From assembly GCF_001997295.1 (NCBI RefSeq), contig NZ_CP019605.1:372001-436000 (forward strand): a stretch of 64,000 nt of DNA, read 5' to 3'. Below the pieces are notes generated by a model. The model was not told the DNA's origin. It did no database searches and saw nothing but the letters and a program-made list of their open reading frames with translations. The position numbers and the translations under genes were made by a program. Source of the DNA: Tessaracoccus flavus (GTDB taxonomy: Bacteria > Actinomycetota > Actinomycetes > Propionibacteriales > Propionibacteriaceae). Below, one piece after another: positions 1 through 8,535 of this stretch. How positions within the stretch are numbered: the stretch's first letter is position 1; each line of letters starts with the position of its first letter.

Positions 1-486
1 GTCGTCGTCGCCCTCATCATGGCGTACGCGGCGGTGTGGGCCGCCTGGCGCGAACTCGCCGCCGAGAAGGTCCGGCACAACGAGGAACTGCGCCATGAGA
101 TGGGCATGCGCGCGCAGCAGGCCCAGCGCTTCCACGAGGAGTCGGTCGCCATGATCGGCCGGTTCAACGCACGTTCCGAGAACCTCCAGGCGGTCATCGC
201 CAAGCTCCGCCGCCAGCTCGGCGCCGCCAAGGCCGAACTGAGCTCGATGCGGGGCAACAACGCGTGGCTCCGCGCTGAGGTTGCGGAGCGCCAGGCCCGG
301 GTCGAGGCACTCGAGACCCGCATCGCAGAGCTGGAGGCCGAGGACACCGGCAACATCGTCGCGCTGCCCCGCCACGTCCGCCCCAGCATCGACGACGTCT
401 GGGGCGAGGACGAGCACCCCACGATGGTCGACCTCGCGAAGCTGAACCTCGACGGACTGCCGGTGCACTACGCCAAGGAAGCCTGA
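1..486 (+). CDS. Coiled-coil protein with N-terminal membrane segment (5' partial)
   Basis: The reading frame is open from the first base of the window, so the gene starts upstream; an ATG at 19 exists but the residues before it (VVVALI) continue a hydrophobic stretch through AYAAVWAAW, suggesting the end of a membrane helix. The rest is a long charged, heptad-like helix rich in Ala, Glu, Arg and Leu, i.e. a predicted coiled coil, followed by a short acidic tail. No catalytic motif or recognised family is visible. A strong hairpin follows the stop codon at 500-536. Function unknown; a membrane-anchored coiled-coil protein is as far as the sequence goes. Confidence 0.6.
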   Translation, partial: VVVALIMAYAAVWAAWRELAAEKVRHNEELRHEMGMRAQQAQRFHEESVAMIGRFNARSENLQAVIAKLRRQLGAAKAELSSMRGNNAWLRAEVAERQARVEALETRIAELEAEDTGNIVALPRHVRPSIDDVWGEDEHPTMVDLAKLNLDGLPVHYAKEA

Positions 487-499
487 TCCACTGATCCTT

Positions 500-536
500 A
501 CGACGGGCCCATCCGCACTGCGGGTGGGCCCGTCGT
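500..536 (+). terminator. Hairpin terminator after the coiled-coil gene
   Basis: A 12-bp perfect stem (ACGACGGGCCCA / TGGGCCCGTCGT) with a 13-nt loop lies 14 bases after the stop codon and is followed by a short CGCGTTT tract. It would work for either convergent transcript. Confidence 0.7.
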
Positions 537-557
537 CGCGTTTCCCCACAGTGGGAT

Positions 558-637
558 TTGAGCAAATGAGACGGGTCGTCGAATCCAAACGCTGTTATCG
601 CGGCGTGTCGCCGCGTTGACCCATCTCACTTGCTCAA
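558..637. repeat. 80-bp dispersed palindromic element, family 1, copy 1
   Basis: Imperfect palindrome with arms TTGAGCAAATGAGACGGGTC and GACCCATCTCACTTGCTCAA. A second copy of exactly 80 bp is present in opposite orientation at 44378-44457; when one is reverse-complemented the two align end to end without gaps, with the outer arms nearly identical and the centre diverged. This copy lies between two convergent genes. No open reading frame is contained. Confidence 0.85.
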
Positions 638-689
638 CTCGACCAACCAGGAGCGGCGATGTGCCCGCCCAGGCCCAGGCATGGCCGGC

Positions 690-1793
690 CTACTTGTCCG
701 CGTCGCCGATCGTGTAGCCGAGCGAGGCGACGACGTCGCAGATCTGCTCCTCGGGCGCACCTGACAGCGCCGCCCCCAGGGCCGAGAGGTTGGCGAACGA
801 CGGGGTGCGCAGCGCCACCCGCCACGGAGTCTGTCCGCCGCGGGAGACCATGAGGCACCCGGCAACGCCCCACGGAGCCTCGATCTGCGTCTGATGCTCC
901 CCCTCCGGCACCTTGAGGCGCCGGGACAGCCGCACGTCGACGTCGCCCGGCGTCTCGCCGGCCAGCGCGCGCGCCATCCGGATCATGTCGATGCTCGTGC
1001 CCAACTCGTCGATCAGCACACCGAACCGGGCCTGCGCGTCACCCGCGTCGCGGGTCTGGACTGGGCGGTGCAGTTCCCCGTAGGCGAGGTAGCCCGTGTA
1101 TCGACGGTCGAGGTCCAGGTCCGCGGCCCTCGAGACGGGACCGGACAATCCGTAGGACAGGCAGGCCTCGGCATCGAGGACCGCCAGGCCCGAGAACCTG
1201 TCGGTGCGGGCGAGCACCCCCCGAAGGTCGGAGGACACGCGTGCGACGTCGTCGAGCAGATCGTCGAGGGCATCGAGCCAGCCCGCAGGGACGTCGGCCG
1301 CCAGACCTCCCACCCTGGCCAGCATGGGGTGCACCCGGTTGCCCGTCCACGTGAGCAGACCCTGCCGCAACCCCTCGACGCACGCCCAGAGCCGCGCCTC
1401 GAGCTCGCCATCTGCGAGGTAGCTGAGGAACGACAGGTGGCTGTGCAGCCGCGCGTACTCGGCCAACAGGGTCCGCAGGACGGTGGCGCGGGGGGGAGGG
1501 GTGAGCCGCAGAGCGTTCTCCACGGTCAATGTCAGGCTGAGTTCACCGCTGAAGGCGGCGAGCCAATCGTGGCGATCGGCAAGCATGATCATGGACCGGT
1601 AATCGCGGACCTCGAAGAGCTTTTCCGCCGCTCGATGCCCGAAGCCGCTCGTGACATCGGCGTGCGAGATGACCCCATTGTCGGTGTGGAGGCTCAATCG
1701 GATGAGGCCGACGCTCGTCGGGTGGCGCGGGCCCAGCGAAAGAGAATCATGCCCGGGCAGGCTCAATCCGCCAATTGTGTACTGCTTATCCAT
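690..1793 (-). CDS. Orphan NuoD-like protein (49-kDa / NiFe-hydrogenase large-subunit family)
   Basis: A 367-residue protein whose whole length follows the NADH-quinone oxidoreductase subunit D pattern. The N-terminal LGPRHPTSVG matches the NuoD MGPQHPSTHG block, followed by HRAAEKL, a conserved DRHDW block, and near the C-terminus an RTPSFANL segment and a terminal IGDAD resembling the NuoD GEIDR end. In complex I NuoD lines the quinone site. Here no other nuo gene is adjacent, and the protein is shorter than typical NuoD (about 400 residues or more), so it may have a stand-alone role. The start is the ATG preceded by AGAGGAAAT. It is divergent from lsr2. Confidence 0.65.
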   Translation of the reverse strand: MDKQYTIGGLSLPGHDSLSLGPRHPTSVGLIRLSLHTDNGVISHADVTSGFGHRAAEKLFEVRDYRSMIMLADRHDWLAAFSGELSLTLTVENALRLTPPPRATVLRTLLAEYARLHSHLSFLSYLADGELEARLWACVEGLRQGLLTWTGNRVHPMLARVGGLAADVPAGWLDALDDLLDDVARVSSDLRGVLARTDRFSGLAVLDAEACLSYGLSGPVSRAADLDLDRRYTGYLAYGELHRPVQTRDAGDAQARFGVLIDELGTSIDMIRMARALAGETPGDVDVRLSRRLKVPEGEHQTQIEAPWGVAGCLMVSRGGQTPWRVALRTPSFANLSALGAALSGAPEEQICDVVASLGYTIGDADK

Positions 1794-1812
1794 ATTTCCT
1801 CTGGAACATTCC

Positions 1813-1842
1813 TTGCCGCAGGCTGTAGTGTCATCTTAGCTA
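1813..1842 (+). promoter_or_regulatory. Putative lsr2 promoter
   Basis: TTGCCG at 1813-1818 and TAGCTA at 1837-1842 are separated by 18 bp, upstream of a short leader that carries the AAGGAG ribosome binding site of lsr2. The call rests on spacing and hexamer likeness only. Confidence 0.4.
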
Positions 1843-1867
1843 TCCCCAGCACTTAAGGAGCGCCACA

Positions 1868-2194
1868 ATGGCTCGCCAAATCCGCGTCATTCTCACCGAC
1901 GACATCGACGGTTCGGAGGGCGCTCAGACCGTCGAATTCGCCCTGGCCGGTAAGAACTACTCCATCGATCTGAATGAAACAAACCGAAAGAAGCTCGAGA
2001 CCGCGCTCGCGCCTTTCATCGAGAAGGCCGACAAGGTCTCGCGCGGACGCACCCAGCGTCGTTCCTCGTCTAGTTCAGCCCGCTCGGGCAACACCTCCGC
2101 GGTCCGCAGCTGGGCGCGTGGGGAGGGCTACGAGGTGTCCGATCGTGGCCGGGTGCCGGCCCACATCGTCGAGGCCTACGAAGCCGCGCACTGA
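1868..2194 (+). CDS. lsr2: Nucleoid-associated protein Lsr2
   Basis: A 108-residue protein of normal Lsr2 length. The N-terminal half (starting ARQIRVILTDDIDGSEGAQT) is the family's dimerisation/oligomerisation domain; a Ser/Arg-rich linker follows; the C-terminal half contains VRSWARGEGYEVSDRGRVPA with the RGR tripeptide that inserts into the minor groove of AT-rich DNA. Lsr2 is the actinobacterial H-NS analogue that silences AT-rich, often horizontally acquired genes. The start is fixed by AAGGAG seven bases upstream of the ATG. It lies upstream of clpC in the same direction, with a 107-bp gap that probably holds a separate promoter. Confidence 0.95.
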   Translation: MARQIRVILTDDIDGSEGAQTVEFALAGKNYSIDLNETNRKKLETALAPFIEKADKVSRGRTQRRSSSSSARSGNTSAVRSWARGEGYEVSDRGRVPAHIVEAYEAAH

Positions 2195-2301
2195 CAAGTT
2201 CGCCCAGGGAGGACGCCGGATAGTTTGATCGCTGTCCCTCGTTAGTAAGCTAGACGGAGTGGCCGTACGCTCGTCGTCCAGCCGCAGGAGGGAAGTTATC
2301 A

Positions 2302-4812
2302 ATGTTCGAACGGTTCACCGACCGCGCCAGGCGTGTCATCGTCCTCGCGCAGGACGAAGCGAAGCTGCTCAACCACAACTTCATCGGCACGGAGCACGTC
2401 CTGTTGGGGCTCATCCATGAGGGCGAAGGTGTGGCCGCGAGAGCTCTCGAGTCGCTCGGCATCGCGCTCGACGCGGTGCGCGAGCAGGTTGAAGAGATCA
2501 TCGGCCCCGGCCAGCAGGTGCCCACGGGCCACATCCCGTTCACGCCGCGCGCCAAGAAGGTGCTGGAGCTCTCGCTCCGCGAGGCGCTGCAGATGAACCA
2601 CAACTACATCGGCACCGAGCACATCCTGCTCGGGCTGATCCGTGAGGGTGAGGGCGTCGCGGCGCAGGTGCTCATCAAGCTGGGGGCCGACCTCAGCCGC
2701 GTGCGCAGCACCGTGCTGCAGCTCATCACGGGCTACCAGGGGCGCGAGGCGTCCATGTCGGGCGCCCCGGAGACCGGACCGGAGAAGGGCAACTCCCAGA
2801 TCCTGGACCAGTTCGGCCGCAACCTGACCCAGGCGGCGCGCGAGAACCAGCTCGACCCGGTCATCGGCCGCACCCAGGAAATTGAGCGGGTGATGACGGT
2901 GCTGAGCCGTCGCACCAAGAACAACCCCGTGCTGATCGGTGAGCCCGGCGTCGGCAAGACCGCCGTCGTCGAGGGCCTGTCCCAGGCGATCGTGCGCGGT
3001 GACGTGCCCGAGACGCTGCGGGACAAGCAGATCTACACGCTGGACCTGGGCGCACTCGTCGCCGGATCCCGCTACCGCGGTGACTTCGAGGAGCGCCTGA
3101 AGAAGGTCCTCAAGGAGATCAAGACCCGCGGCGACATCATGCTGTTCATCGACGAGATCCACACGCTCGTCGGTGCCGGCGCAGCCGAGGGCGCGATCGA
3201 TGCGGCGAGCATCCTCAAGCCCATGCTGGCTCGGGGGGAGCTGCAGACGATCGGCGCCACGACGCTGGATGAGTACCGCAAGCACATCGAGAAGGACGCC
3301 GCGCTGGAGCGCCGGTTCCAGCCGATCCAGGTGGCCGAGCCGTCGGTCGCGATGACCGTCGACATCCTCAAGGGCCTTCGCGACCGCTACGAGGCGCATC
3401 ACCGGATCACCATCACGGACGAGGCGCTTTCCGCCGCCGCCACGATGGCGGACCGCTACATCCAGGACCGGTTCCTGCCCGACAAGGCGATCGACCTCAT
3501 CGACGAGGCGGGAGCACGGCTCCGCATCCAGCGGATGACGGCACCGCCGGATCTGCGCGAGTTCGACGAGGCGATTGCGGCCAACAAGCTCCAGAAGGAC
3601 GCGGCGATCGACGCTCAGGACTTCGAGCGCGCCGCGCGCCTGCGCGACGAGGAGCAGAAGCTCCGGGCACAGCGGGCTGAGAAGGAAGAGGCCTGGAAGC
3701 AGGGCGACTCCGACATCCCGGCTGTGGTCGGCGAGGAGGAGATCGCAGTTGTGCTCTCCGGCTCCACGGGCATCCCGGTCTTCAAGCTGACCGAGGAGGA
3801 ATCGCAGCGACTGCTCCGCATGGAGCAGGAACTGGCGAAGCGATACATCGGCCAGGACGACGCAGTGAAGGCGCTCTCGCGCTCTATCCGCCGTACCCGG
3901 GCGGGTCTCAAGGATCCCAAGCGCCCCAGCGGTTCGTTCATCTTCGCCGGACCTTCGGGCGTCGGCAAAACCGAACTCACCAAGGCGCTCACCGAGTTCC
4001 TGTTCGGTGACGAGGACGCCCTCATCACGCTGGACATGAGCGAATACTCCGAGAAGCACACCGCCTCGCGGATGTTCGGCTCGCCTCCCGGCTACGTCGG
4101 ATATGAAGAGGGCGGACAGCTGACCGAAAAGGTCCGCCGCAAGCCCTTCTCCGTGGTGCTCTTCGATGAGATCGAAAAGGCGCATCCCGACATCTTCAAC
4201 TCGCTTCTGCAGATTCTGGATGAGGGTCGTCTCACCGACGCGCAGGGCCGCGTGGTGGATTTCAAGAACACCGTCATCGTGATGACCACGAACCTTGGAT
4301 CCAGAGACATCTCGAAGAATGTCAATCTGGGCTTCACCAGGTCCGGTGACACCGAGTCCAGCTACGAGAAGATGAAGGCGAAGGTGTCGGACGAGCTCAA
4401 GCAGCACTTCCGTCCCGAGTTCCTCAACCGCGTCGACGAGATCGTGGTCTTCCACCAGCTGACCCAGGCGGACATCGAGCGGATCGTCGACCTCATGGTG
4501 GCGCAGATCGAAGGACGCCTCCGCGACAAGGACATGGGCATCGAGCTCACCCCCGCCGCGAAGACGTTGATCGCCAAGCGCGGCTTCGACCCGGTCCTCG
4601 GTGCGCGCCCGCTGCGACGGGCACTCCAGCGCGACGTCGAAGACATCCTGGCCGAGAAGATCCTCTTCGGGGAGATCGGCGCCGGCCAGATCGTCCAGGT
4701 GGACGTGGCCGAGGAGGGCTCCGAGTTGCCGTTCAAGTTCACCGGTGTGGCCAAGACTGAGGTGCCGGAACTCGAGCCGGTCGCCGACGGCGAAGCCGGG
4801 CCGACGGCCTGA
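2302..4812 (+). CDS. clpC: AAA+ unfoldase ClpC, ATPase subunit of the Clp protease
   Basis: An 836-residue ClpC of canonical architecture: two Clp_N repeats (about 1-145), a first AAA+ module with Walker A GEPGVGKT near residue 213, a UVR-like coiled middle segment around 425-460, and a second AAA+ module with GPSGVGKT near 551, ending in the D2-small domain. The LGF tripeptide in NLGFTRS near residue 674 matches the loop that docks on ClpP. ClpC unfolds substrates and feeds them to ClpP1P2 in the cytosol. The ATG is preceded by GAGGGAAG. Transcription probably ends at the hairpin right after the stop codon. Confidence 0.97.
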   Translation: MFERFTDRARRVIVLAQDEAKLLNHNFIGTEHVLLGLIHEGEGVAARALESLGIALDAVREQVEEIIGPGQQVPTGHIPFTPRAKKVLELSLREALQMNHNYIGTEHILLGLIREGEGVAAQVLIKLGADLSRVRSTVLQLITGYQGREASMSGAPETGPEKGNSQILDQFGRNLTQAARENQLDPVIGRTQEIERVMTVLSRRTKNNPVLIGEPGVGKTAVVEGLSQAIVRGDVPETLRDKQIYTLDLGALVAGSRYRGDFEERLKKVLKEIKTRGDIMLFIDEIHTLVGAGAAEGAIDAASILKPMLARGELQTIGATTLDEYRKHIEKDAALERRFQPIQVAEPSVAMTVDILKGLRDRYEAHHRITITDEALSAAATMADRYIQDRFLPDKAIDLIDEAGARLRIQRMTAPPDLREFDEAIAANKLQKDAAIDAQDFERAARLRDEEQKLRAQRAEKEEAWKQGDSDIPAVVGEEEIAVVLSGSTGIPVFKLTEEESQRLLRMEQELAKRYIGQDDAVKALSRSIRRTRAGLKDPKRPSGSFIFAGPSGVGKTELTKALTEFLFGDEDALITLDMSEYSEKHTASRMFGSPPGYVGYEEGGQLTEKVRRKPFSVVLFDEIEKAHPDIFNSLLQILDEGRLTDAQGRVVDFKNTVIVMTTNLGSRDISKNVNLGFTRSGDTESSYEKMKAKVSDELKQHFRPEFLNRVDEIVVFHQLTQADIERIVDLMVAQIEGRLRDKDMGIELTPAAKTLIAKRGFDPVLGARPLRRALQRDVEDILAEKILFGEIGAGQIVQVDVAEEGSELPFKFTGVAKTEVPELEPVADGEAGPTA

Positions 4813-4822
4813 CAACCACGCC

Positions 4823-4853
4823 GACGGGGCGGACCACCTGGTCCGCCCCGTCG
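4823..4853 (+). terminator. Intrinsic terminator of clpC
   Basis: GACGGGGCGGACCA and TGGTCCGCCCCGTC form a perfect 14-bp stem with a very short loop, about 12 bases after the clpC stop. There is no clear T-tract, as is common in high-GC actinobacteria. Confidence 0.75.
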
Positions 4854-4890
4854 TCGCGTCTGCGCTCTGTCCCGTGCCGACCTGCCGACC

Positions 4891-5155
4891 CGAACGCCAA
4901 CGGACAGGACCGAACGCCAACGGACAGGCCCAAACGCCAACGGACAGGCCCAAACGCCGCCGAGGCCCAGCGACGCCAGCGAGATATCGCGGGTGACGCT
5001 GGGTCTCGCGGGCGACACGGGATGTCGGTTGGCGTCTCGGTTCTTGGTTGGCGTTGTCGGCTGGGCGTTGGCGTTCGGGTCGGCCGGTTGGCGTTGTCGG
5101 CTGGGCGTTGGCGTTCGGGTCGGCCGGTTGGCGTTCGCGGTTGTGGGTTGGCGTC
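4891..5155. repeat. 20-bp-periodic inverted repeat field between clpC and pgsA
   Basis: The stretch 4854-5243 holds no gene. AACGCCAA recurs at 4893, 4913 and 4933 with a decayed fourth unit at 4953, in 20-bp units. After about 75 bp the complement TTGGCGTT/C recurs at 5029, 5048, 5068, 5088, 5108, 5128 and 5148, again with 20-bp (once 19-bp) spacing, including two identical 40-bp blocks at 5046-5085 and 5086-5125. The two halves are therefore the same unit in opposite orientation. Unit sequence outside the TTGGCGTT core varies. Its role is unknown. Confidence 0.8.
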
Positions 5156-5231
5156 CAGTCCTACTCCCGACCCCCCCCGACCCCAGGACGTCGTGTGGCG
5201 AGGCTCAGGGTCAGCGTCGGCCGGGGCTGGG

Positions 5232-5243
5232 TACGCTGACCCG
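5232..5243 (+). promoter_or_regulatory. -10 element, leaderless start of pgsA
   Basis: TACGCT at 5232-5237 lies 6 nt before the GTG, placing the expected transcription start on the start codon. One of a recurring pattern in this window. Confidence 0.45.
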
Positions 5244-5858
5244 GTGCTGTCGTTTCTGCGCGGAGCCTACGGGCGTGCGCTCACCCCACTGGCCGGACTT
5301 CTCCTGCGGGTGGGACTGACACCGACGGCCGTGACGGTGGTTGGAACACTCGGCGTCGCCGTGGCCTCGCTGTGGCTCCTGCCGCAGGGCCGGTGGGCGC
5401 TGGCGTTCTTCATCATCGGGGCCTTCCTGCTGGCCGATGGCCTCGACGGCACGATGGCGCGTCTCGGTGGACGGGAGTCCCGGTTCGGAGCATTCCTCGA
5501 CTCGACGCTGGACCGGGTGGCGGACGGCGCTGTCTTCGCAGGCTTTGCCATCTGGGCGGCCCTGCACGACACAGCGACGATGTGGCTCGCCCTGGGTGCC
5601 CTCGTCATGGGGTTCGTCGTGTCCTACGCGCGAGCGCGTGCCGAGGTGGAGGGCTGGGACGCCTCGACCGGGCTCTTCGAGCGAACCGACCGGCTCGTGA
5701 TCGCCGGGGCCGGCGCGCTGGCCGTCGATCTCGGTGCGCCACTGTGGGTCCTGACCGCAGCGCTGTCTCTGGTGGCGCTGGGGAGCGCAATCACCGCCGG
5801 GCAGCGGATAGCAGCGGCGTGGCGACAGTCGAAGGGACCTGACGCCCCCCAATCCTGA
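5244..5858 (+). CDS. pgsA: CDP-alcohol phosphatidyltransferase, probable phosphatidylinositol-phosphate synthase
   Basis: A 204-residue membrane protein with the full CDP-alcohol phosphotransferase signature D65-x2-D68-G69-x2-A72-R73-x8-G82-x3-D86-x3-D90, and several hydrophobic helices. In actinobacteria this family member makes phosphatidylinositol phosphate from CDP-diacylglycerol and inositol phosphate, at the base of PI and PIM synthesis; that substrate is inferred from family, not visible here. The frame stays open far upstream through the repeat field, but the GTG at 5244 is chosen because TACGCT sits exactly 6 nt before it, a leaderless-promoter arrangement, and because homology begins at LSFLRGAYG. 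The usual PatA/PimA neighbours are absent. Confidence 0.8.
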   Translation: MLSFLRGAYGRALTPLAGLLLRVGLTPTAVTVVGTLGVAVASLWLLPQGRWALAFFIIGAFLLADGLDGTMARLGGRESRFGAFLDSTLDRVADGAVFAGFAIWAALHDTATMWLALGALVMGFVVSYARARAEVEGWDASTGLFERTDRLVIAGAGALAVDLGAPLWVLTAALSLVALGSAITAGQRIAAAWRQSKGPDAPQS

Positions 5859-5875
5859 GCAGCGAGTTCGCCGGC

Positions 5876-6847
5876 TCAGACGGGGGTGACGGCACCACCG
5901 ATCAGTCGGATGCGCATCGTCGAGGAGTCGAGTCGCTCGGGCACGGAGACGACGGCGCGCTGGCCGTCGGGCAACCGCACCCCCACCTCGACGTCGTCGA
6001 CGGTGAAGCCCTGGTCCAGGATCGGCACCTCTACCCCGGCCTGGTCGGGCACCAGGGAACCCGGCCCGATCCCGAGCACGGTGCCGACGGGCAGCGTGCC
6101 GTCCCAGAGCAGCACCCGCGCCTGCTGCTGAGTGACGAAGGCTCGGAAGCCGAGGAAGGCCGCCACCTCACGGGAGGCGGGCGTCCTCCGGAGCGCGTCC
6201 GGGTCGGCCTCCTGCAGGAGCCGGCCCTCCTGCAGCACCGCCACGGTGTCGGCCACCGTGTATGCCTCCTGGTGGTCGTGCGTGACGTGGATGGCTGTAG
6301 TGTGCGTGGCCCGCAGGATCCGGGCGAGATCATCGGCAAGGCGTCGCCGAAGGCCTGTGTCGAGGGCAGACAATGGCTCGTCCAGCAGCAGGAGGCGTGG
6401 GGAGGGAGCCAGCGAGCGGGCCAGCGCGATCCGCTGCGCCTGGCCACCGGAGAGCTCCGTCACCCGCCGGGACTCGAACCCCGGTAGCCCGATGAGGTCG
6501 AGCATCTCGGCGACGCGCTCACGTTGAGCCGCTCTGCCCAGTGACCCCAACCCGTAGGCGATGTTGCGGCCGACAGTCATGGTGGGAAACAGCTGCGCGT
6601 CCTGGAACACCATACCGAAGTTGCGCTTGTGCACCTTCACCCTGGCGAGGTCCGTGCCGTCCCACAGCACGGCCCCGGACACCAACGGCTCGAGCCCTGC
6701 GATCGCTCGCAGCAGGGTGGACTTCCCGGATCCGGAGGGACCGAGGAGCGCCACGACTGCGCCAGGGGTCACCTGGAGGCTCACGTGGTCGACGGCTGTG
6801 GTCGCGCCGTACCGGACGACGGCGTCGCGCACCTCAAGGCCTACCAC
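5876..6847 (-). CDS. thiQ: Thiamine ABC transporter ATP-binding protein ThiQ-like
   Basis: A 323-residue ABC ATPase with Walker A GPSGSGKS, the ABC signature LSGGQ, Walker B LLLLDEP and the H-loop HVTHD, followed by a C-terminal extension of about 90 residues typical of iron/thiamine/spermidine importer ATPases (TOBE-like). It energises import through ThiP. The frame runs on upstream, antisense to nothing real, but the true start is the GTG at 6847: GGGAGG sits 9 nt upstream and the start overlaps the thiP stop by 7 nt. Third gene of the thiB-thiP-thiQ operon under a TPP riboswitch, which is the main argument for thiamine rather than iron as substrate. Confidence 0.85.
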   Translation of the reverse strand: MVGLEVRDAVVRYGATTAVDHVSLQVTPGAVVALLGPSGSGKSTLLRAIAGLEPLVSGAVLWDGTDLARVKVHKRNFGMVFQDAQLFPTMTVGRNIAYGLGSLGRAAQRERVAEMLDLIGLPGFESRRVTELSGGQAQRIALARSLAPSPRLLLLDEPLSALDTGLRRRLADDLARILRATHTTAIHVTHDHQEAYTVADTVAVLQEGRLLQEADPDALRRTPASREVAAFLGFRAFVTQQQARVLLWDGTLPVGTVLGIGPGSLVPDQAGVEVPILDQGFTVDDVEVGVRLPDGQRAVVSVPERLDSSTMRIRLIGGAVTPV

Positions 6848-8481
6848 GACGTCACCTCCCTCGGCCGGACGCGCTCGGCGGCGGCCATCGTGATCGCTGC
6901 CAATCCTGCCAGCACCACAGAAGCGGCCAGCGCCGAACCGTAGTTCTCGGCTCCCGGCCGCCCGAACAGCCGGAAGATGAGGACAGGCAGCGTCGGGTTG
7001 TCGGGACGCGCAAGGAAGCTGGTGGCTCCGAACTCGCCGAGCGACGTCGCGAATGCGAAGCCCGCGGCGAGGCCGAGCCCGCGCCCCACATGGGGCAGTT
7101 CGATGTCGCGCAGGACTCGAAAGGGGTGCGCTCCGAGCGTCGCGGCGGCCTCCAGCTGGCGCGGGTCGATCGCTCTGAGCACCGGCAGCAGCGTGCGGAT
7201 GACCAGGGGCAGGGCGACGATGGCCTGCGCGATGGGGATGAGCACGATCGAGGAGCGGAGGTCGAGGGGTGGTCGGTTGAGCGTGATGAGGTACCCGAAG
7301 CCGACGGTCACCGCGGACACCCCGAGCGGCAGGAGGAAGAGCGCCTCCAGTGCGGACAAGGCGTTTCTTCCACGGCGGCTGCGGGGGCGGCGGGAGGCGA
7401 CGAGGGCCACGAGCACCCCGAGCGTGAGCGCGATCGTCATGGCGGCGGTCGCCGTCAGCAGCGTGGTCCTGAGTGCCGACCACACGCTCGTCCCGAAGGC
7501 CCCGTCCCTGAACAGCCGCACATAGTTGCCGACTCCGAAGGCCCCCTCTGCGTGGAGCGAACGCCAGAGCAGGTTCGCCACAGGAAGCCCGAGGAGGAGG
7601 GTGCCGACGACGGTCGTGATGCTCACCGCAACCCAGTCGCGGCGCAGGGCGAGGCGCCGGGAGGCCGCGACGTCGGGCTGCAGGCGCAGCGCCCGGGTCA
7701 TGGTCGCCTGCGCTCGTCCGCTCACCCAGAGCGCCACCGTGACCACCGCCAGCTGGGCGACGGAGAGCGCAGCTGCTCCCGGCAGATCGAGCAGTTGGGT
7801 GGTGAGAAACCAGATCTCGGTCTCGATCGTGCTGTAGCGGGTCTGCCCGAGCACCATCACGATGCCGTAGGACGAGGCGCTGAAGAGGAAGACGAGCGAG
7901 GCAGCGGAGACGACGGCAGGGGTAAGGGCGGGCAGGGTCACCGTCGCCAGTGCCCGCAGCGGTGACGCGCCCAGCATCGCGGCGGCGTGGCCGAGGCGGG
8001 GGTCGAGCCTGGCCCACAAGGTGCCGACGGTCCGCACCACCACGGAGTAGTTGAAGAACACCATGGCCGCGATGATCGCCGTCGGGGTGCCGTCGAGGCC
8101 GGTCCAGCCCAGTAGCCCGTCTCGGCGCAGCAGGGACCCGAACGCAACGCCGACCACGACCGTCGGCAGCACGAACGGGATCGTGATGAGCCCCCGCAGC
8201 ACGTCTCGGCCGCGGAAGTGGCACCGGTAGAGCAGGTAGGCGCCGGGTAGGCCGAGCACCAGGCACGCGACTGTCGACACGCCTGCCGACCAGAGGGTGA
8301 ACGTCAGCGCACGCCATGTCCGGCGGGACGCGAAGACCTGCCGGAACCCGTCGAGGGTCCACCCCTCTGCGTCGTGGAAGCCCCTCGCGACCAGCGCGGC
8401 GACGGGCCAGGCGAAGAAGACCCCGAGGAACACGGCGGGTACGAGCGCGGCGATCAGCCACGCCAGACGCCACCTGGTCAT
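6841..8481 (-). CDS. thiP: Thiamine ABC transporter permease ThiP-like (fused two-domain permease)
   Basis: A 546-residue integral membrane protein made of two tandem binding-protein-dependent permease domains, each with an EAA-like loop (around [14 protein letters not shown] in the second half; the first is weaker). The N-terminus begins with a hydrophobic helix (LAWLIAALVPAVFLGVFFAW). It forms the membrane channel for the ThiB-bound substrate. The ATG at 8481 has no good ribosome binding site and lies 54 nt after thiB, so translation may be weak or coupled. Fused permeases of this type also occur in Fe3+ importers; the upstream TPP riboswitch favours thiamine. Confidence 0.85.
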   Translation of the reverse strand: MTRWRLAWLIAALVPAVFLGVFFAWPVAALVARGFHDAEGWTLDGFRQVFASRRTWRALTFTLWSAGVSTVACLVLGLPGAYLLYRCHFRGRDVLRGLITIPFVLPTVVVGVAFGSLLRRDGLLGWTGLDGTPTAIIAAMVFFNYSVVVRTVGTLWARLDPRLGHAAAMLGASPLRALATVTLPALTPAVVSAASLVFLFSASSYGIVMVLGQTRYSTIETEIWFLTTQLLDLPGAAALSVAQLAVVTVALWVSGRAQATMTRALRLQPDVAASRRLALRRDWVAVSITTVVGTLLLGLPVANLLWRSLHAEGAFGVGNYVRLFRDGAFGTSVWSALRTTLLTATAAMTIALTLGVLVALVASRRPRSRRGRNALSALEALFLLPLGVSAVTVGFGYLITLNRPPLDLRSSIVLIPIAQAIVALPLVIRTLLPVLRAIDPRQLEAAATLGAHPFRVLRDIELPHVGRGLGLAAGFAFATSLGEFGATSFLARPDNPTLPVLIFRLFGRPGAENYGSALAASVVLAGLAAITMAAAERVRPREVTSW

Positions 8482-8535
8482 GCGGGCGGCGGTGGCTTGG
8501 TGGCGCTCCGGTCCGCAATGAGCGATGAGGGCCGA

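Noticed and set aside
2299..4953. An open frame of over 880 codons antisense to clpC
   Set aside because: High-GC codon bias opens antisense frames; no domain, no RBS, and clpC is complete on the other strand.
4891..5155. CRISPR array
   Set aside because: Period is 20 bp with no 30-nt-type spacers, units reverse orientation, and no cas genes.
5876..8518. A single 880-codon protein covering thiQ and upstream
   Set aside because: The part beyond 6847 is a different frame of thiP, Arg/Pro-rich, without homology; the GTG with RBS at 6847 is the real start.
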